A DNA stretch of 64,000 nt from Candidatus Epilinea brevis (GCA_016710785.1 JADJUE010000001.1:558001-622000), one strand, 5' to 3'; counted from the first letter of the stretch, positions 27,301 to 36,426 are shown. The notes: generated by a model not told the origin, from the letters alone. Numbers and translations are program-made.

Positions 27301-29778
27301 CTTGCTGGCGTTCAGGTCGGCCCGGGTGATCACCGTCGTACGCACCGTGACGGTGTCGTCGCCGGTGTTGCTGCGCTGCTGGTCGGTGTTGGTCACAGTC
27401 GCGGTGTCACCGACCACGTCCGTGCCCGGCAGGGTCGCAGCGCCCACGGTCAGGACGACGGTCAAGGTGGTGGAGGCGCCGGAGGCCAGCGACGGGATAG
27501 TCCAGACCAGGTTCGGCGCCGTCCCCGACACCGATCCACTGCCCGGCGTCACCGACACCACCGTCACCCCGGCCGGCAGGGTCAGCGTCTCCTGGATCTG
27601 CAGGTTGGTGGCCGCTATCGGGGGCACCAAGGGATTGTTGCGGGCCGTCACCACATAGGTGAGGTTGCTGGCCCCGCTGCCGGCCGTCACCGGATCGACG
27701 GACTCCGTCTTGGTCAGCACGATGTCCACCGAGGCCGGGATGGCTGTGTTGGTGACCGTCGGTGACGGCGTGGAGGTCGATGTGAGCGTCGGGCTGGGCG
27801 TGACCGTGAAGGTGGGGCTGGGGGTAGCCGTGGGCAGGCCGCCGTTTCCCACCGCGCAGTTGCGCGAGATGCTAAGCAGGTAGTCGGCCGGCACGGTGCC
27901 GCTGGACCAGGTCACCCGGGCGTAGTACGCGCCGCCGGTCTGGATCCGGTAGGCGATGCGCTCCGCCGGCGAGTTGGGCGTCGTGGCGGTCAGGGAGCCG
28001 GCGCCGGTGGTGTTGGAAGAAGTAGTACCCGTGTCGTTGACTTGGACGACGACGTTGCCCGCGGCGTCGAGCAGCGCCAGGATAGGGTTGAACGGGGTGA
28101 GATCCCGCAGCGGGTCCGGGTCCAGGCTGAGGAAGACCACCTCGCCCGCCACGGCGCTGAAGCCGAAAACGTCGATGTCGGTGGTCGCAGCAAGGCTCCC
28201 CGAGAAGAAGTTGCCGGCATTGGCATTCGCCGTAGCCACCGTGTCGTTGGGCTCCGCTTCCGCCACGGCAGCTGAGCCGCCCAGGCCGGCGCCGGCCGGC
28301 TGGACGACCGAGAAGATTCGGTAGGGCTCAGATTGGGTGGAGGCGCTGAAATGGTTGGCGCGGATGAACGACTGCACGCCCGTCAGTGCCCGGCCGGCGA
28401 TGGTCGGCGCCAGGCTGCCGTGGAAGATGTCGGCGCCGGCGTCATCGTATTCCAGGGTATCGATGCTGGTGGTGATTCGCAGGTCGAAGTCGTTGCTGTT
28501 GCCGGCTACACCGTCGATGAGGGCGAAGACCCGCGAGCCGCTCGCCGGCGTACCCAGGTCGTAGAAGTCGATGTCGGCGGCGGGGCTGATCGACCCCTCG
28601 ATGCCACATTGCAGCGCGTTGGCCTGCGCCGTGGTGCCGTTGGGCTCCGTCTCCGCCACACAGGGCGTCACGGCGATGGTGAAGGCGCCACCGACGGCGC
28701 TCAACGTGGACTCGTCGACAAAGATGTAGTAGGTGATGCCGGCCGTCAGCGGCACGCAATAGAGCTCTTCCGTACCCGAGTACTGCACCGTGCTGGTCGT
28801 GCGGTTGGAAGCCACGGTGCAGGTCACTGTCTGTGGCGGCGCGCCGATCGGACAGCTTGTCGCCATGTACAGCACCAGGTTTCCCCCGCCCGATGTCGAG
28901 GATAGCTGCGTCCTCACCGAGTAGTTGCCGCTGCTGCTCGGCGTGAAACTGTAGACCACATCGCGGCCCACCGCAGTGCTCGCTGTCTGCACCACGCCCG
29001 TGAAGCAGGCCGAGCCCGCCGCCAGTTGGTAATCGTTGACCGAGGAAGCCAGCGAGCCGTTGACGAGAGTGTTGAGGCTGAGCGCGATGGGGCCGGCGCA
29101 CGTCTCGTTGCCGGGCGGTGGCGGCGTGGTCGGCGTGGGCGTCGGCGTGGGCGCGATGCTCACCTGGACCTGGATCGTGTCCGTGTTCAGAGGTAAGCCC
29201 GTGCCGTACTTGTAGGCCAGGATGTAATAGGTGGTGCCCGCGGTCAGCGATGCCGAGACCAGAGACTTGAGCCCACAGCCGTCATCGTTGCAGGCGAAGC
29301 TGGTAAAGGGACCTCCGCAGGCGCCGGTGGACGTGAACACCGTGAGGATGGTGTCGCTCGTGGCCGTCGCTGTCGGGGGGTTGCAGGTCTGGAACTGGTA
29401 GGTGTTGGTGGCGCTGGGGGTGAAGGTGTACCAGATGCCGACGCCACCCGTACTGCCGCAGGTGGCCAGGGGATCGCCGGTAGCTGTGGCCTCGAATATG
29501 TTGGTGACCGTGGTCAGGTAGGGGAAGGGGCCGGCGGCGGGGACCACTTCGGCACCGCCGCAGACATCGTTGACAGGCGGCGCGTCAAGACCCAATGGCG
29601 CGCTGCGGCCGCGACCCGACTGCGCCACGGGTTTGGCCGGCTTGCTCGGCGCGGACTGCGCTTGGGCGGGGCCGATGGTCTGCCCTAACACAAGGCCGAT
29701 CATCAACGCCAGCCACATGAAGGCCAGGCCTTTCGCCGCCGTGCGCGTCCGCTCGACGCCGTTTCCCTGCTGCAACAT
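24175..29778 (-). CDS. Giant exported multidomain surface protein (main frame)
   Basis: From ATG 29778 (GGGGGA upstream) the frame gives 1,867 residues; the last ~41 are out-of-frame sequence past the insertion near 24301. Order: signal peptide (AFMWLALMIGLVLGQTIGPAQAQ); four PPC-like beta domains (about 70-205, 222-380, 385-510, 525-650; two begin AEtEPN); Pro/Thr linkers after the first and fourth; three DUF11 domains (about 690-1110) with TYVVTARNNP, SYTVASTNAGPSDAQN and VYTLTVNNAGPSNAAG; then ~650 residues of an unnamed repeated module (YYVPLIYANKAGLNTVMYIQ; VAYGPLIYSEYQGWDTGVQV). Likely a cell-surface or matrix protein; no enzymatic motif is seen. The upstream extension to 29943 is unsupported. 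Confidence 0.8.
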   Translation of the reverse strand: MLQQGNGVERTRTAAKGLAFMWLALMIGLVLGQTIGPAQAQSAPSKPAKPVAQSGRGRSAPLGLDAPPVNDVCGGAEVVPAAGPFPYLTTVTNIFEATATGDPLATCGSTGGVGIWYTFTPSATNTYQFQTCNPPTATATSDTILTVFTSTGACGGPFTSFACNDDGCGLKSLVSASLTAGTTYYILAYKYGTGLPLNTDTIQVQVSIAPTPTPTPTTPPPPGNETCAGPIALSLNTLVNGSLASSVNDYQLAAGSACFTGVVQTASTAVGRDVVYSFTPSSSGNYSVRTQLSSTSGGGNLVLYMATSCPIGAPPQTVTCTVASNRTTSTVQYSGTEELYCVPLTAGITYYIFVDESTLSAVGGAFTIAVTPCVAETEPNGTTAQANALQCGIEGSISPAADIDFYDLGTPASGSRVFALIDGVAGNSNDFDLRITTSIDTLEYDDAGADIFHGSLAPTIAGRALTGVQSFIRANHFSASTQSEPYRIFSVVQPAGAGLGGSAAVAEAEPNDTVATANANAGNFFSGSLAATTDIDVFGFSAVAGEVVFLSLDPDPLRDLTPFNPILALLDAAGNVVVQVNDTGTTSSNTTGAGSLTATTPNSPAERIAYRIQTGGAYYARVTWSSGTVPADYLLSISRNCAVGNGGLPTATPSPTFTVTPSPTLTSTSTPSPTVTNTAIPASVDIVLTKTESVDPVTAGSGASNLTYVVTARNNPLVPPIAATNLQIQETLTLPAGVTVVSVTPGSGSVSGTAPNLVWTIPSLASGASTTLTVVLTVGAATLPGTDVVGDTATVTNTDQQRSNTGDDTVTVRTTVITRADLNASKTPASGTVIAGSNVSYTVASTNAGPSDAQNLVLTDTLPANGAFVSATASAGGSCVTPAVNAVGGVATCTWLGATAPTVQRSVVIVVRSCAGNLCNSTQANSVIASSGTTDPGPQANSASSSLTVQSQSDLSIGKTGAPNPVIAGSPLVYTLTVNNAGPSNAAGVVVVDTLPAGVTFVSSTVSPAGPVCTVALQVVTCNLGIMGAAGQCGTTLPTAYTITLNTTVNANVPCSPGICPGSPGLPLSNTASVSTTNCLADPNSANNTTTVTTNVRAGADVVLGVQVFHLGSNPLNLADLAAMAAAGDLVAEARVNRAQRAVLNGRAATDEQPGIAAADVVRPAGPAGSAGAEASAATDAAASPMQLVDCIASGDFVRVVYTFSNTGPLAFSLQRDNPGPEFEADVPAQIALQQNTCTVSAGTGLCTVTNNGGHIEWNGQIPVGGTVSVFYIGRIRPGVVNGDRIPFNGTVHFDIFNIGQNTASRSVSPAALLLIGCPVLVDPNAQLGVQVHLPILNFQGQDDVCRAMIEVQYIGCDPSKAVLVTWGEPGFCPPQAAGPLKVECTGLLFPGSSWILMGAQIPTGSKGGMLFKFTAKQLSDVGIDLGFDDVVADLMCETLFFGVVGDADDYRRFKKAYNEGLDFAGINQRIAAGPGILAVEVLRHCPGDVTPGVEVSSKYIGIAGTHLGAYDPVFGGYGYYVPLIYANKAGLNTVMYIQNGGLECSSLELWFKAQDDCLRARICDVATVAPGETYQFDASDCVGPDWQGAAWIRASEWMGVAVDIYGRDILMSYIGEPVPYAYAFDDGTGLESPSTGEKVAYGPLIYSEYQGWDTGVQVMNLNQLVNAKVKVYFLDRSGDVITTLVDWVCPRGSQTFFLPIVADLPGSWVGSVRIESQVWWTPGTNEVEAPDIVGVATLMKYGDVARTEAQQAIAYNLLPEHKAYKWQIGGRSNGGLESGVGLIAIPSMLKDLDGSGVTSETAIMNLVAKPGFTDFAIYLYDQNGLAGLRVPEAVRPAGGVHRPADLGLCDERLQGLGGDLSHLLGA

Positions 29779-30100
29779 GAGATTCCCCCTGTGGTTTCCG
29801 AACCCAGCATCCTCGGGCGGCAGAGCGTCCAGGATCCAGCGTCCGAAGCGTTGGCCGTGACATCGGCGAGCGGCGCTATAGGCATGCATGGCATGCACAG
29901 ACACGTCCAAATCCGCACTTGGACCCGTCCCACCGCTAAGCAAACGCTCAGAATACCCCGCGGATACTGGCTGGAGGCCGTCGGGATGCGAACTTTACAC
30001 TTGTGATCCCGGCCAGCGGCCCGCCACGCTCAGCAAGACCCTCTCGCCTCGACGACGCCTCTCCCGCGCTGGAGAAGAGAGAATCGCCGCCTGGCCGAAT
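29779..30100. other. Intergenic region upstream of the giant surface-protein gene
   Basis: About 320 bp separate the giant gene from the stop of the substrate-binding/OmpA-like gene; both are on the minus strand. It should hold the promoter of the giant gene, but I find no convincing -35/-10 pair. A short cluster of GCATGC motifs occurs at about 29882-29896. Nothing else is recognised. Confidence 0.4.
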
Positions 30101-31783
30101 TCAGCGCCCGCCCAGCTGCAACCCCGTCAGGAAGGTCCTGCGGTCCTGCCGCAGCTGCTGCTCGTCGTTGCTGCCGGCGAACTGCGGCGCGTGCGGCTGC
30201 GCCATCAGGCGCAGCTGGGCCTCCGGCACATCGAAGCGTCGCAACAGCTCGGTGTAGACCTGCTGCCCGCGGCTGACAGCCAGGGCGTCGGAATCCGTGG
30301 GAGAGCAGCTGGGGCAGATGCGGGAGCCCGGATACGCGGCCCCGCCTTGCACCTGCAGCACGCAGTCGCGGCAGGTGCGCAGGAAGCGCACCGCGTTCTG
30401 CAGCACCTCGTAGGCCGCCGCCGGATCCTTGAAATCCGTGCGGTTGGCCAGGAACTCGATGTTGACGCCCTGCTCGAAGATGACCTGCGCCGCCTGGATC
30501 TGGGCGTCCGTCACCGCCGCCGCGTCCGTGAAGTCCGAGACCTGGAAGGCCTCGCCGCTGGGCATCTCACTGGCCTGGCCCCGCAGCCCGGGGTCCGCCG
30601 CCGCCAGCTCCGTGACGAAGCCCGGGTCCATCAGCGAGGCCAGGTTGCCCACCGGCGGCAGCTCGACCCCGCAGTACTGCCAGTAGAAGGCCGCCTCGTC
30701 CAGGCGGTTGAGCACCGTGTTCTGCTCCTCCATCAAGATCTGGGCGTCGCGCAAGGTGGCGAAAGCCTCGTTGTCCAGATCCGCCCTGAAGGCCTCCAAC
30801 TCGGTGGCGGTCACCAGCCCCGCCGCGCTGCCCTCGCGCTCCTGCCATTCGGCGATGCGGGCGACGGCCACGGCGGGGTCGCGGGTGAGGTCCTGCAAGG
30901 CCTGGTAGTAGGCCTTGGTGAAGGCCGCGAAGGGCGCCCTGTCGGCGGCGACGCGCCCCTTGCTGAACTCGATCACGTCCCAGAGGATGCGCACGTTCTT
31001 GCTGGACAGGAGGACCTTGCTGCCCGGCACCGTCTGCAGGGCGCGCGTCGCCTCAGGCTCCCAGGCCACCACCGACTGGATGTTCTGCTCCGCCCCCGAG
31101 TTGATGAAGGCATCCACCGCCTCCGCCGCGTCGCCGAACGGCACCGCCTGGCGGATGGGTTGATTGGCCGCGTGGCTGGCGAAGCAAGCCATGTACTGGC
31201 TCACCGAGGCATCGGTGAAGGCCACCGCATGCTCGAAGACGTTGTTCCAGGTATCCACGCCCTGCTTGACGATGATCTTGTCGTTGCCCGCGCTCTGGCC
31301 CACCGGGATGGCCATCACCACGCCCTCGCCGCATTTGCGGGTGGCGTCCAGGGTGGTGGCCAAAGCCTCGTAGTCGCCGGCCTTCAGGGCCGCGCATTGG
31401 CCCGCTTCGTCCAGGTCCACGTTCTCGTCGTACACGTCGACCAGCTGCAGGTCGTAGCCCAGCTGCTCCAGGTAGTTCCCCGCGTCCATGTGCACCAGGG
31501 TGGCCATGTAGGGGGTGTAGCCCAGACTGAGCACGCGGAAGGGCTTCAGGTTCTCGCCGCCCGGCGCCTGCTGCGCCGCACCGCCGGGGATCCCGGAGTT
31601 CGTGCGCGCCGTCGGGCGCTCCGCGCCGCCGGAGGAGCCCTGAGCGCTCTGGGTGGGCGAGCCATCGCCGTCAGGCATGCCGATGGAGAAGTTGCCATCG
31701 CGCAAGGACAGGTAGGCAAAGGCGCCACAGCCCAAGGACAGAAACAGGATGGCCAGGATCACTCTTCCCCAGCGGACCTTCAT
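30101..31783 (-). CDS. ABC-type substrate-binding protein fused to an OmpA-like domain, PspA partner
   Basis: This is a 560-residue protein. An N-terminal membrane segment (WGRVILAILFLSLGCGAFAYL) and a Ser/Gly/Pro-rich linker lead to a periplasmic-binding-protein-like region of the NMT1/THI5/sulfonate type (FRVLSLGYTPYMATLVHMDA to about residue 430). The last ~130 residues (AAQVIFEQGVNIEFLANRTD, AYEVLQNAVRFLRTCRDCVL, SDALAVSRGQQVYTELLRRFDVPEAQL) follow the OmpA/MotB peptidoglycan-binding pattern. It lies 142 bp downstream of pspA on the same strand. Inference: an anchored sensor or wall-linked receptor working with the PspA envelope-stress system rather than a transporter, since no permease or ATPase is nearby. 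Confidence 0.78.
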   Translation of the reverse strand: MKVRWGRVILAILFLSLGCGAFAYLSLRDGNFSIGMPDGDGSPTQSAQGSSGGAERPTARTNSGIPGGAAQQAPGGENLKPFRVLSLGYTPYMATLVHMDAGNYLEQLGYDLQLVDVYDENVDLDEAGQCAALKAGDYEALATTLDATRKCGEGVVMAIPVGQSAGNDKIIVKQGVDTWNNVFEHAVAFTDASVSQYMACFASHAANQPIRQAVPFGDAAEAVDAFINSGAEQNIQSVVAWEPEATRALQTVPGSKVLLSSKNVRILWDVIEFSKGRVAADRAPFAAFTKAYYQALQDLTRDPAVAVARIAEWQEREGSAAGLVTATELEAFRADLDNEAFATLRDAQILMEEQNTVLNRLDEAAFYWQYCGVELPPVGNLASLMDPGFVTELAAADPGLRGQASEMPSGEAFQVSDFTDAAAVTDAQIQAAQVIFEQGVNIEFLANRTDFKDPAAAYEVLQNAVRFLRTCRDCVLQVQGGAAYPGSRICPSCSPTDSDALAVSRGQQVYTELLRRFDVPEAQLRLMAQPHAPQFAGSNDEQQLRQDRRTFLTGLQLGGR

Positions 31784-31925
31784 GATGACGCTCCAGCGAT
31801 TAGGTCTCGCGCCGCGGCGGAGACAGTGGTGTCCGGCCCGATCGCGGACCGGTGGCCGCCCCGGCCCGGGCGCCGACTGACGTCGGCGGTCCGGGCTGAG
31901 GCAGAGGCTTGTGGCATACGGGCGC

Positions 31926-32747
31926 TCAGGCGCCGCCGGCCGCGCCGTCCGACTGACCGGCCTCCTGCGCCTGCTCCGCGGGGCGGGCGGGCGCCGGGGC
32001 GGCCGGGGCGGCGGACAGGCCCATCTCGCGCTTCAGCTCTTCCAGCTTGGCCGCGCCGGCGGCCGTCTGCTGGGTCATGGCGTCGCGCTGCGAGCCGCGC
32101 TTGGACTCCCACATCGCGTCCACCACATCGCGGCGGGCCCGGAAGCGCACCTCGTCCTTGCCGATCTGCTCCTCGACGCGGGCGCGGGCATTGGTCTGGT
32201 CGCCGGGCACCAGGTCCATCATCCGTTCGCGCAGCTCCAGTTGTTGACGGCGCATGCCGGTCATGCGCGCACGGGCCACCAGACGGGTGTCGTTGCGCGC
32301 CAGCTTCTCCAGCTCCTTGGACTGGTCGATGACCATGGCGATGGCTTCCTTCTTGTCGGAAAGCGCTTCGCCCACGAGATGCTCCAGGCCCGCGACCTCC
32401 GATTCGGCAGATGCCAACTCCTCGGAGAGGCTGATGGCCCGGGCCTCCTCGCTCTGCTGGGTAGCGGTGTCGCCGCGCGCCGCGGCGGCCGCGGCGGCCT
32501 CGATGTGCCGCTTGGCCTCCTGCCGCACGTTGGCGGCCATGATGCGGGTCTCGGCCAGCTGCTGGACCATCATCTCCGCGGCGGCGCCCACATCTTCGGC
32601 GGCGCCCATCTGCTGCTTCAGGTTCTCCGCCCGCTTGACGCGGTCATAGGCCAGGCGCCTTTCGATGGGCACCTTGTCCTCGGCGCTGTCGACGAAGCCG
32701 GCGAAGAACATCTTGATCAGGTTGATGATGCGGTCGAAGATTCCCAT
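31926..32747 (-). CDS. pspA: PspA/IM30-family membrane-remodelling protein
   Basis: This is a 273-residue protein. MGIFDRIINLIKMFFAGFVDSAEDKVPIERRLAY is the N-terminal amphipathic helix plus linker, followed by long charged coiled-coil helices (AEMMVQQLAETRIMAANVRQEA to LREMGLSAAP) and an Ala/Pro-rich tail. The family forms ESCRT-III-like polymers that protect or reshape the membrane under stress. AGGAGG lies about ten bases before ATG 32747. No PspF or PspC regulators are seen; the co-oriented substrate-binding/OmpA-like gene downstream is the likely partner. Confidence 0.88.
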   Translation of the reverse strand: MGIFDRIINLIKMFFAGFVDSAEDKVPIERRLAYDRVKRAENLKQQMGAAEDVGAAAEMMVQQLAETRIMAANVRQEAKRHIEAAAAAAARGDTATQQSEEARAISLSEELASAESEVAGLEHLVGEALSDKKEAIAMVIDQSKELEKLARNDTRLVARARMTGMRRQQLELRERMMDLVPGDQTNARARVEEQIGKDEVRFRARRDVVDAMWESKRGSQRDAMTQQTAAGAAKLEELKREMGLSAAPAAPAPARPAEQAQEAGQSDGAAGGA

Positions 32748-33012
32748 GAGCTTGCAGCCTCCTAAGCTGGATGGTTCTGGTCCGGTCGTCGAGCCGAAGT
32801 CTGGTCCGGCCGTCGGGCACAGGAGGGGATGTACGTCCCAGGCGGATCCAGGGTCTCAGACGGCTGGCGCGCGCCCGGTTCCGCGGCGCGCATGTTAGAG
32901 GATGGCCGCGGACCGGTCAAGGCCGTCGGCCCGCTTGACGCGGACCGACCGGGCGCCGATCATCTGCCCGCCCCATCCCGGCTCTCCCCGCTCCCTCCGG
33001 AGGTCCACGCCG

Positions 33013-35181
33013 ATGTTCGCCGCCCTCAGACGACTGCCCGTGGCCGGTGCCCTGGCCCTGGCGCTCTTGACCCTGACCGCCCGGCTGGCCCTGGCCGGCA
33101 GCGGCCCGGAGAACGTCCTGGTCATCATCGACCCGGGTCTGCCGGAATCGCTCTACCTGGGCCACCGTTATGTAGCCGCCCGCGGCATCCCGGCGCGCAA
33201 CGTCCTCTACCTGCGGCCGGATGCGGAGAGCTTCGCCCGGCTGGTGGATTTCCAGGGCCGGGTGGTCACGGGCACCCTGGAGGCCAGGGGAATCGGCGAC
33301 CATATCGACCAGGTGGTGCTGGCCCCCACCCGGGCCTTCTACGTGCCGGCCGCCGGCCTGGTGGGCGTGCCCAAGAGCGGCTGCCCCGTGCCCGTGAACC
33401 GCTTCGCCATCTCCATGGCCTATGGCTTGTTGCCGCAGGCGCCGGAGATCCTGGCCGGCGCCTACCTGGAAGCGGGCGACTTCGACGGCGGCAGCCACAG
33501 CCCCAACCCGTATTACGGCGGGCGCTTTCGCGGCCGCCCTTCGGCGCTGGCCTTCGACGCCGGCCAGGCCTGGCAGGGGGGCAGCCCGGACGAGGACGGC
33601 AACCGGCTCCTCCTGGGCAGCCTCCTGGGATGGACCGGTGAGCGCGGCAACACGGTGGCCGAGATCGACGCCCTGATCGACCGCAGCCTGCGCGCCGACG
33701 GCACGCGGCCGGCGGGCAGCTTCTACTTCATGAACACGCCCGACCAGACGCGCAGCAAGGGCCGCCTGAACAACGACTGGCCGGCCACCATCCGCAGCCT
33801 GCAGGCCATGGGCGGCAAGGGCGAGGTGCTGCAGGGCGTCCTGCCCGACAGCTGCAAGGACGCCGCCGGCGCGGTGATCGGCTGCCACGACGCCCTGGGG
33901 GTGCTGACCGGTATAGCCGGCATGGACGCGCCCGGAGCCAACTTCTCGCTGCTGCCCGGCGCCTTCGCCGACCACCTCACCAGCTTCGCCGCCACTTATG
34001 ACGAAGGCGGCCAGACCAAGATGAGCCAATGGATCAGCAAGGGTGCCAGCGGCACCATCGGCACGGTGGAGGAGCCCTGCACCGGCGGCAAGTTCCCGGT
34101 ACCCGACCTGCATGCCCATTACTTCGCCGGCTTGAGCCTGGGCGAGGCCGCGTACCGCGCCCTGCCCTGGCTGGCCTTCGAGAGCCTGCTGGTGGGCGAC
34201 CCGCTGACCACGCCCTTCGCCCAGCCGCCCGAGCTGGTGCTGGGCAACCTGCCGCAGGCCCCGGTGCGCGGCGTCCTGAACCTGGACCTCAGCGCCCGCG
34301 CCGGCCTGGCGGGCGCCGCCATCCGCGGCTTCGAGCTCTACGTCGACGGGCTGCGGCTGCTGCGGAAGGAGGCCACGGCCGGCGCCGAAGCAGGCGAAGG
34401 CCAGGCGCGCCTGGCCCTGAACACCGCCCGTCTGGCCGACGGCTGGCACCAGTTGACGGTCGTCGCCATCGACGATCAGGCCGCGGCGACGCGGGCGCGG
34501 GCCCAGGCGGCCATCGAGGTGCGCAACCGCGGGCGCTGGCTGAGCACCGAGGTCTCGCCGGCGGAGGGCGACCCCAACACCGTCTTCTCCGTCTCTGTGG
34601 CGGCCGGAGGACCCGACCGCCCGCGGGAGCTGCGCCTGTGGCAGAACGAGCGGCTGGTGGCCGTGGCCACCGGCGACGCCACCGCCCTCACGGTGCGCGG
34701 CTCGGCCCTGGGCCAAGGCCCGTCCAACCTGCGCCTGGAGGCGGATTACCTGGACAACGGCCAGGCCGTCAGCCGCCTGCTGCCGGTCAACGTGGCCTGG
34801 GGAGTGGTGCCGCCGGGCGTTCCGCCGTCGGGCATCCCGCCGACGGCGGCCGACCACAGCCTGGTGGTGGCCCCCGGCGCTTCCCAGCTGCTGGACCTGC
34901 CGGCCTATTTCGCCAACGGCGAGCGGGCCAAGGTGGAGTTGCTGCAGGCGCCGGAGCAGGCCAGGCTGGTCATCCAGGACGGCACCGTGCGCATCGACGC
35001 CGACTACTATGCCTCGGGCCTGGACAGCCTGCGCTACCGTGCGCTGGACGCCGACGGCAAGCCGGGCGGCGAGGCCACCGTGCGCATCCGCTACTGCCTG
35101 CCCGGCGGTGACCCGCGCGACGACGCCCTGCGCGTCTGCCCCGGCAACCACAAGGCGTGGCTGCCGATGGCCTCGCGCTGA
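33013..35181 (+). CDS. TIGR03790-like exported protein with C-terminal WLP tag
   Basis: This is a 722-residue protein. A signal peptide (RRLPVAGALALALLTLTARLALA) is followed by ENVLVIIDPGLPESLYLGHRYVAARGIPARNVL, the opening typical of the TIGR03790 family (function unknown), with the family's later segments (SFYFMNTPDQTRSKGR, GGQTKMSQWISKGASG and AYRALPWLAFESLLVGDPL). The second half is Ig/cadherin-like beta domains. It ends CPGNHKAWLPMASR, a form of the Leu-Pro tag. The start is ATG 33013; the open frame from 32902 has no support. No catalytic residues are known for the family. It is followed by a glycosyltransferase on the same strand. Confidence 0.82.
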   Translation: MFAALRRLPVAGALALALLTLTARLALAGSGPENVLVIIDPGLPESLYLGHRYVAARGIPARNVLYLRPDAESFARLVDFQGRVVTGTLEARGIGDHIDQVVLAPTRAFYVPAAGLVGVPKSGCPVPVNRFAISMAYGLLPQAPEILAGAYLEAGDFDGGSHSPNPYYGGRFRGRPSALAFDAGQAWQGGSPDEDGNRLLLGSLLGWTGERGNTVAEIDALIDRSLRADGTRPAGSFYFMNTPDQTRSKGRLNNDWPATIRSLQAMGGKGEVLQGVLPDSCKDAAGAVIGCHDALGVLTGIAGMDAPGANFSLLPGAFADHLTSFAATYDEGGQTKMSQWISKGASGTIGTVEEPCTGGKFPVPDLHAHYFAGLSLGEAAYRALPWLAFESLLVGDPLTTPFAQPPELVLGNLPQAPVRGVLNLDLSARAGLAGAAIRGFELYVDGLRLLRKEATAGAEAGEGQARLALNTARLADGWHQLTVVAIDDQAAATRARAQAAIEVRNRGRWLSTEVSPAEGDPNTVFSVSVAAGGPDRPRELRLWQNERLVAVATGDATALTVRGSALGQGPSNLRLEADYLDNGQAVSRLLPVNVAWGVVPPGVPPSGIPPTAADHSLVVAPGASQLLDLPAYFANGERAKVELLQAPEQARLVIQDGTVRIDADYYASGLDSLRYRALDADGKPGGEATVRIRYCLPGGDPRDDALRVCPGNHKAWLPMASR

Positions 35182-35230
35182 GGCCCGTGCAACCCACGCG
35201 AGCGGCGCCGCGCACGGCGGGGACTCCGGC

Positions 35231-36394
35231 TTGAGCGCGTCGCGCGCTTCCCGTGTGCGCATCGGCATCTGGTACCACCCCGCCCTCGCGCAGGGCGGCG
35301 GCATCGGGCGCTACACGCGGGGGTTGGTAGGCGCCTTGCTGGCCTTGCCGGGGGCCGCCGCCGCGGACATCGTCCTGGTGGTGGGCCGCGACGCGCCGGA
35401 TCCGGGTGACGGATGGTGGCTGCCGGCCGGCGGGCGGGTGCGCCTGCGCCGCCTGCCGCTGAGCGAGCGCGCCCTGACCATCCTCTGGCAGCGCCTGCGC
35501 GCTCCGTTGCCCCTGGATCGCTGGCTGGGCGGCCTGGACCTCTTCCATTCCCCGGACTACACCTTGCCACCCCTGACCCGCGCCCGCGGTCTGGTGACGG
35601 TGCACGACCTCAGCTACCTCACCTGGCCTCAGGGCGCCCTGCCCAGCCTGCGCCGTTACCTGACGCGGACGGTGCCCCGCAGCTGCGCCCGCGCCGCCCG
35701 CGTGCTGGCGGATTCAGAGAGCACCAAGGGCGACCTGCAGCGGCTGATGGCTCTGCCTCCGGGGCGCATCGCCGTGGTGGGCGCGGGCGTGGACCCGCAC
35801 TTCCGCCGCCCGGCACCGGCGGCGCTGGCCGCGGCGCGCGCCCGCCTGGGGTTGCCGGATCACTTCATCCTGGGCCTGGGCACCCTGGAGCCGCGCAAGA
35901 ACTTCGACGGCCTCATCCGCGCCTTCGAGCGCCTGGCGCCCCAGCGGCCGCAGCTGCAGCTGGTCATCGCCGGCGGGCGGGGCTGGCTGGAGGGGCCGAT
36001 CCTGGCGGCGGCCGCGGCGTCGCCGATGGCCGAGCGTATCCATCTGGCCGGCTTCGTGGCTGACGCCGATCTGCCGGCGCTCTACAGCCTGGCCGAGGCC
36101 TTCGCGTTCCCTTCCCATTACGAGGGCTTCGGCATCCCGGTGCTGGAAGCCATGGCCTGCGGCACGCCGGTGGTCTGCGCCGACAACTCCAGCCTGCCGG
36201 AGGTGGCCGGCGACGCCGCCCTGCTGGTGCCGGCCACCGACGAGGCCGCCCTGACCGCCGCCCTGGCCCGCCTGCTGGACGACCAGGCGCTGCGGGCGCG
36301 CCTGGCGGTGGCGGGTCCGGCGCGAGCCGCGAGCTTCAGTTGGGCAGCAGCGGCGGAGCGGCTGTGGGCGGCCTATGGGGCGGCGTTGGGGTGA
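35231..36394 (+). CDS. GT4-family glycosyltransferase (GT-B fold)
   Basis: This 387-residue protein has VRIGIWYHPALAQGGGIGRYTRGL (N-terminal acceptor-side Gly loop), VTVHDLSYLTWP, ILGLGTLEPRKNFDGLIRAF, VIAGGRGWLE, IHLAGFVADADLPALYSLAEAFAFPSHYEGFGIPVLEAMACGTPVVC with the E-x7-E sugar-nucleotide motif. It resembles mannosyl/rhamnosyl transferases of cell-surface glycan assembly; donor and acceptor are unknown. The start is set at TTG 35231; GTG 35255 is an alternative, and the upstream open frame to 35009 is a shadow of the previous gene. It ends 32 bp from the convergent YHYH gene. Confidence 0.88.
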   Translation: MSASRASRVRIGIWYHPALAQGGGIGRYTRGLVGALLALPGAAAADIVLVVGRDAPDPGDGWWLPAGGRVRLRRLPLSERALTILWQRLRAPLPLDRWLGGLDLFHSPDYTLPPLTRARGLVTVHDLSYLTWPQGALPSLRRYLTRTVPRSCARAARVLADSESTKGDLQRLMALPPGRIAVVGAGVDPHFRRPAPAALAAARARLGLPDHFILGLGTLEPRKNFDGLIRAFERLAPQRPQLQLVIAGGRGWLEGPILAAAAASPMAERIHLAGFVADADLPALYSLAEAFAFPSHYEGFGIPVLEAMACGTPVVCADNSSLPEVAGDAALLVPATDEAALTAALARLLDDQALRARLAVAGPARAASFSWAAAAERLWAAYGAALG

Positions 36395-36426
36395 CCCCCG
36401 GCTGAGCCCAGCGACCGACCGCCCAC

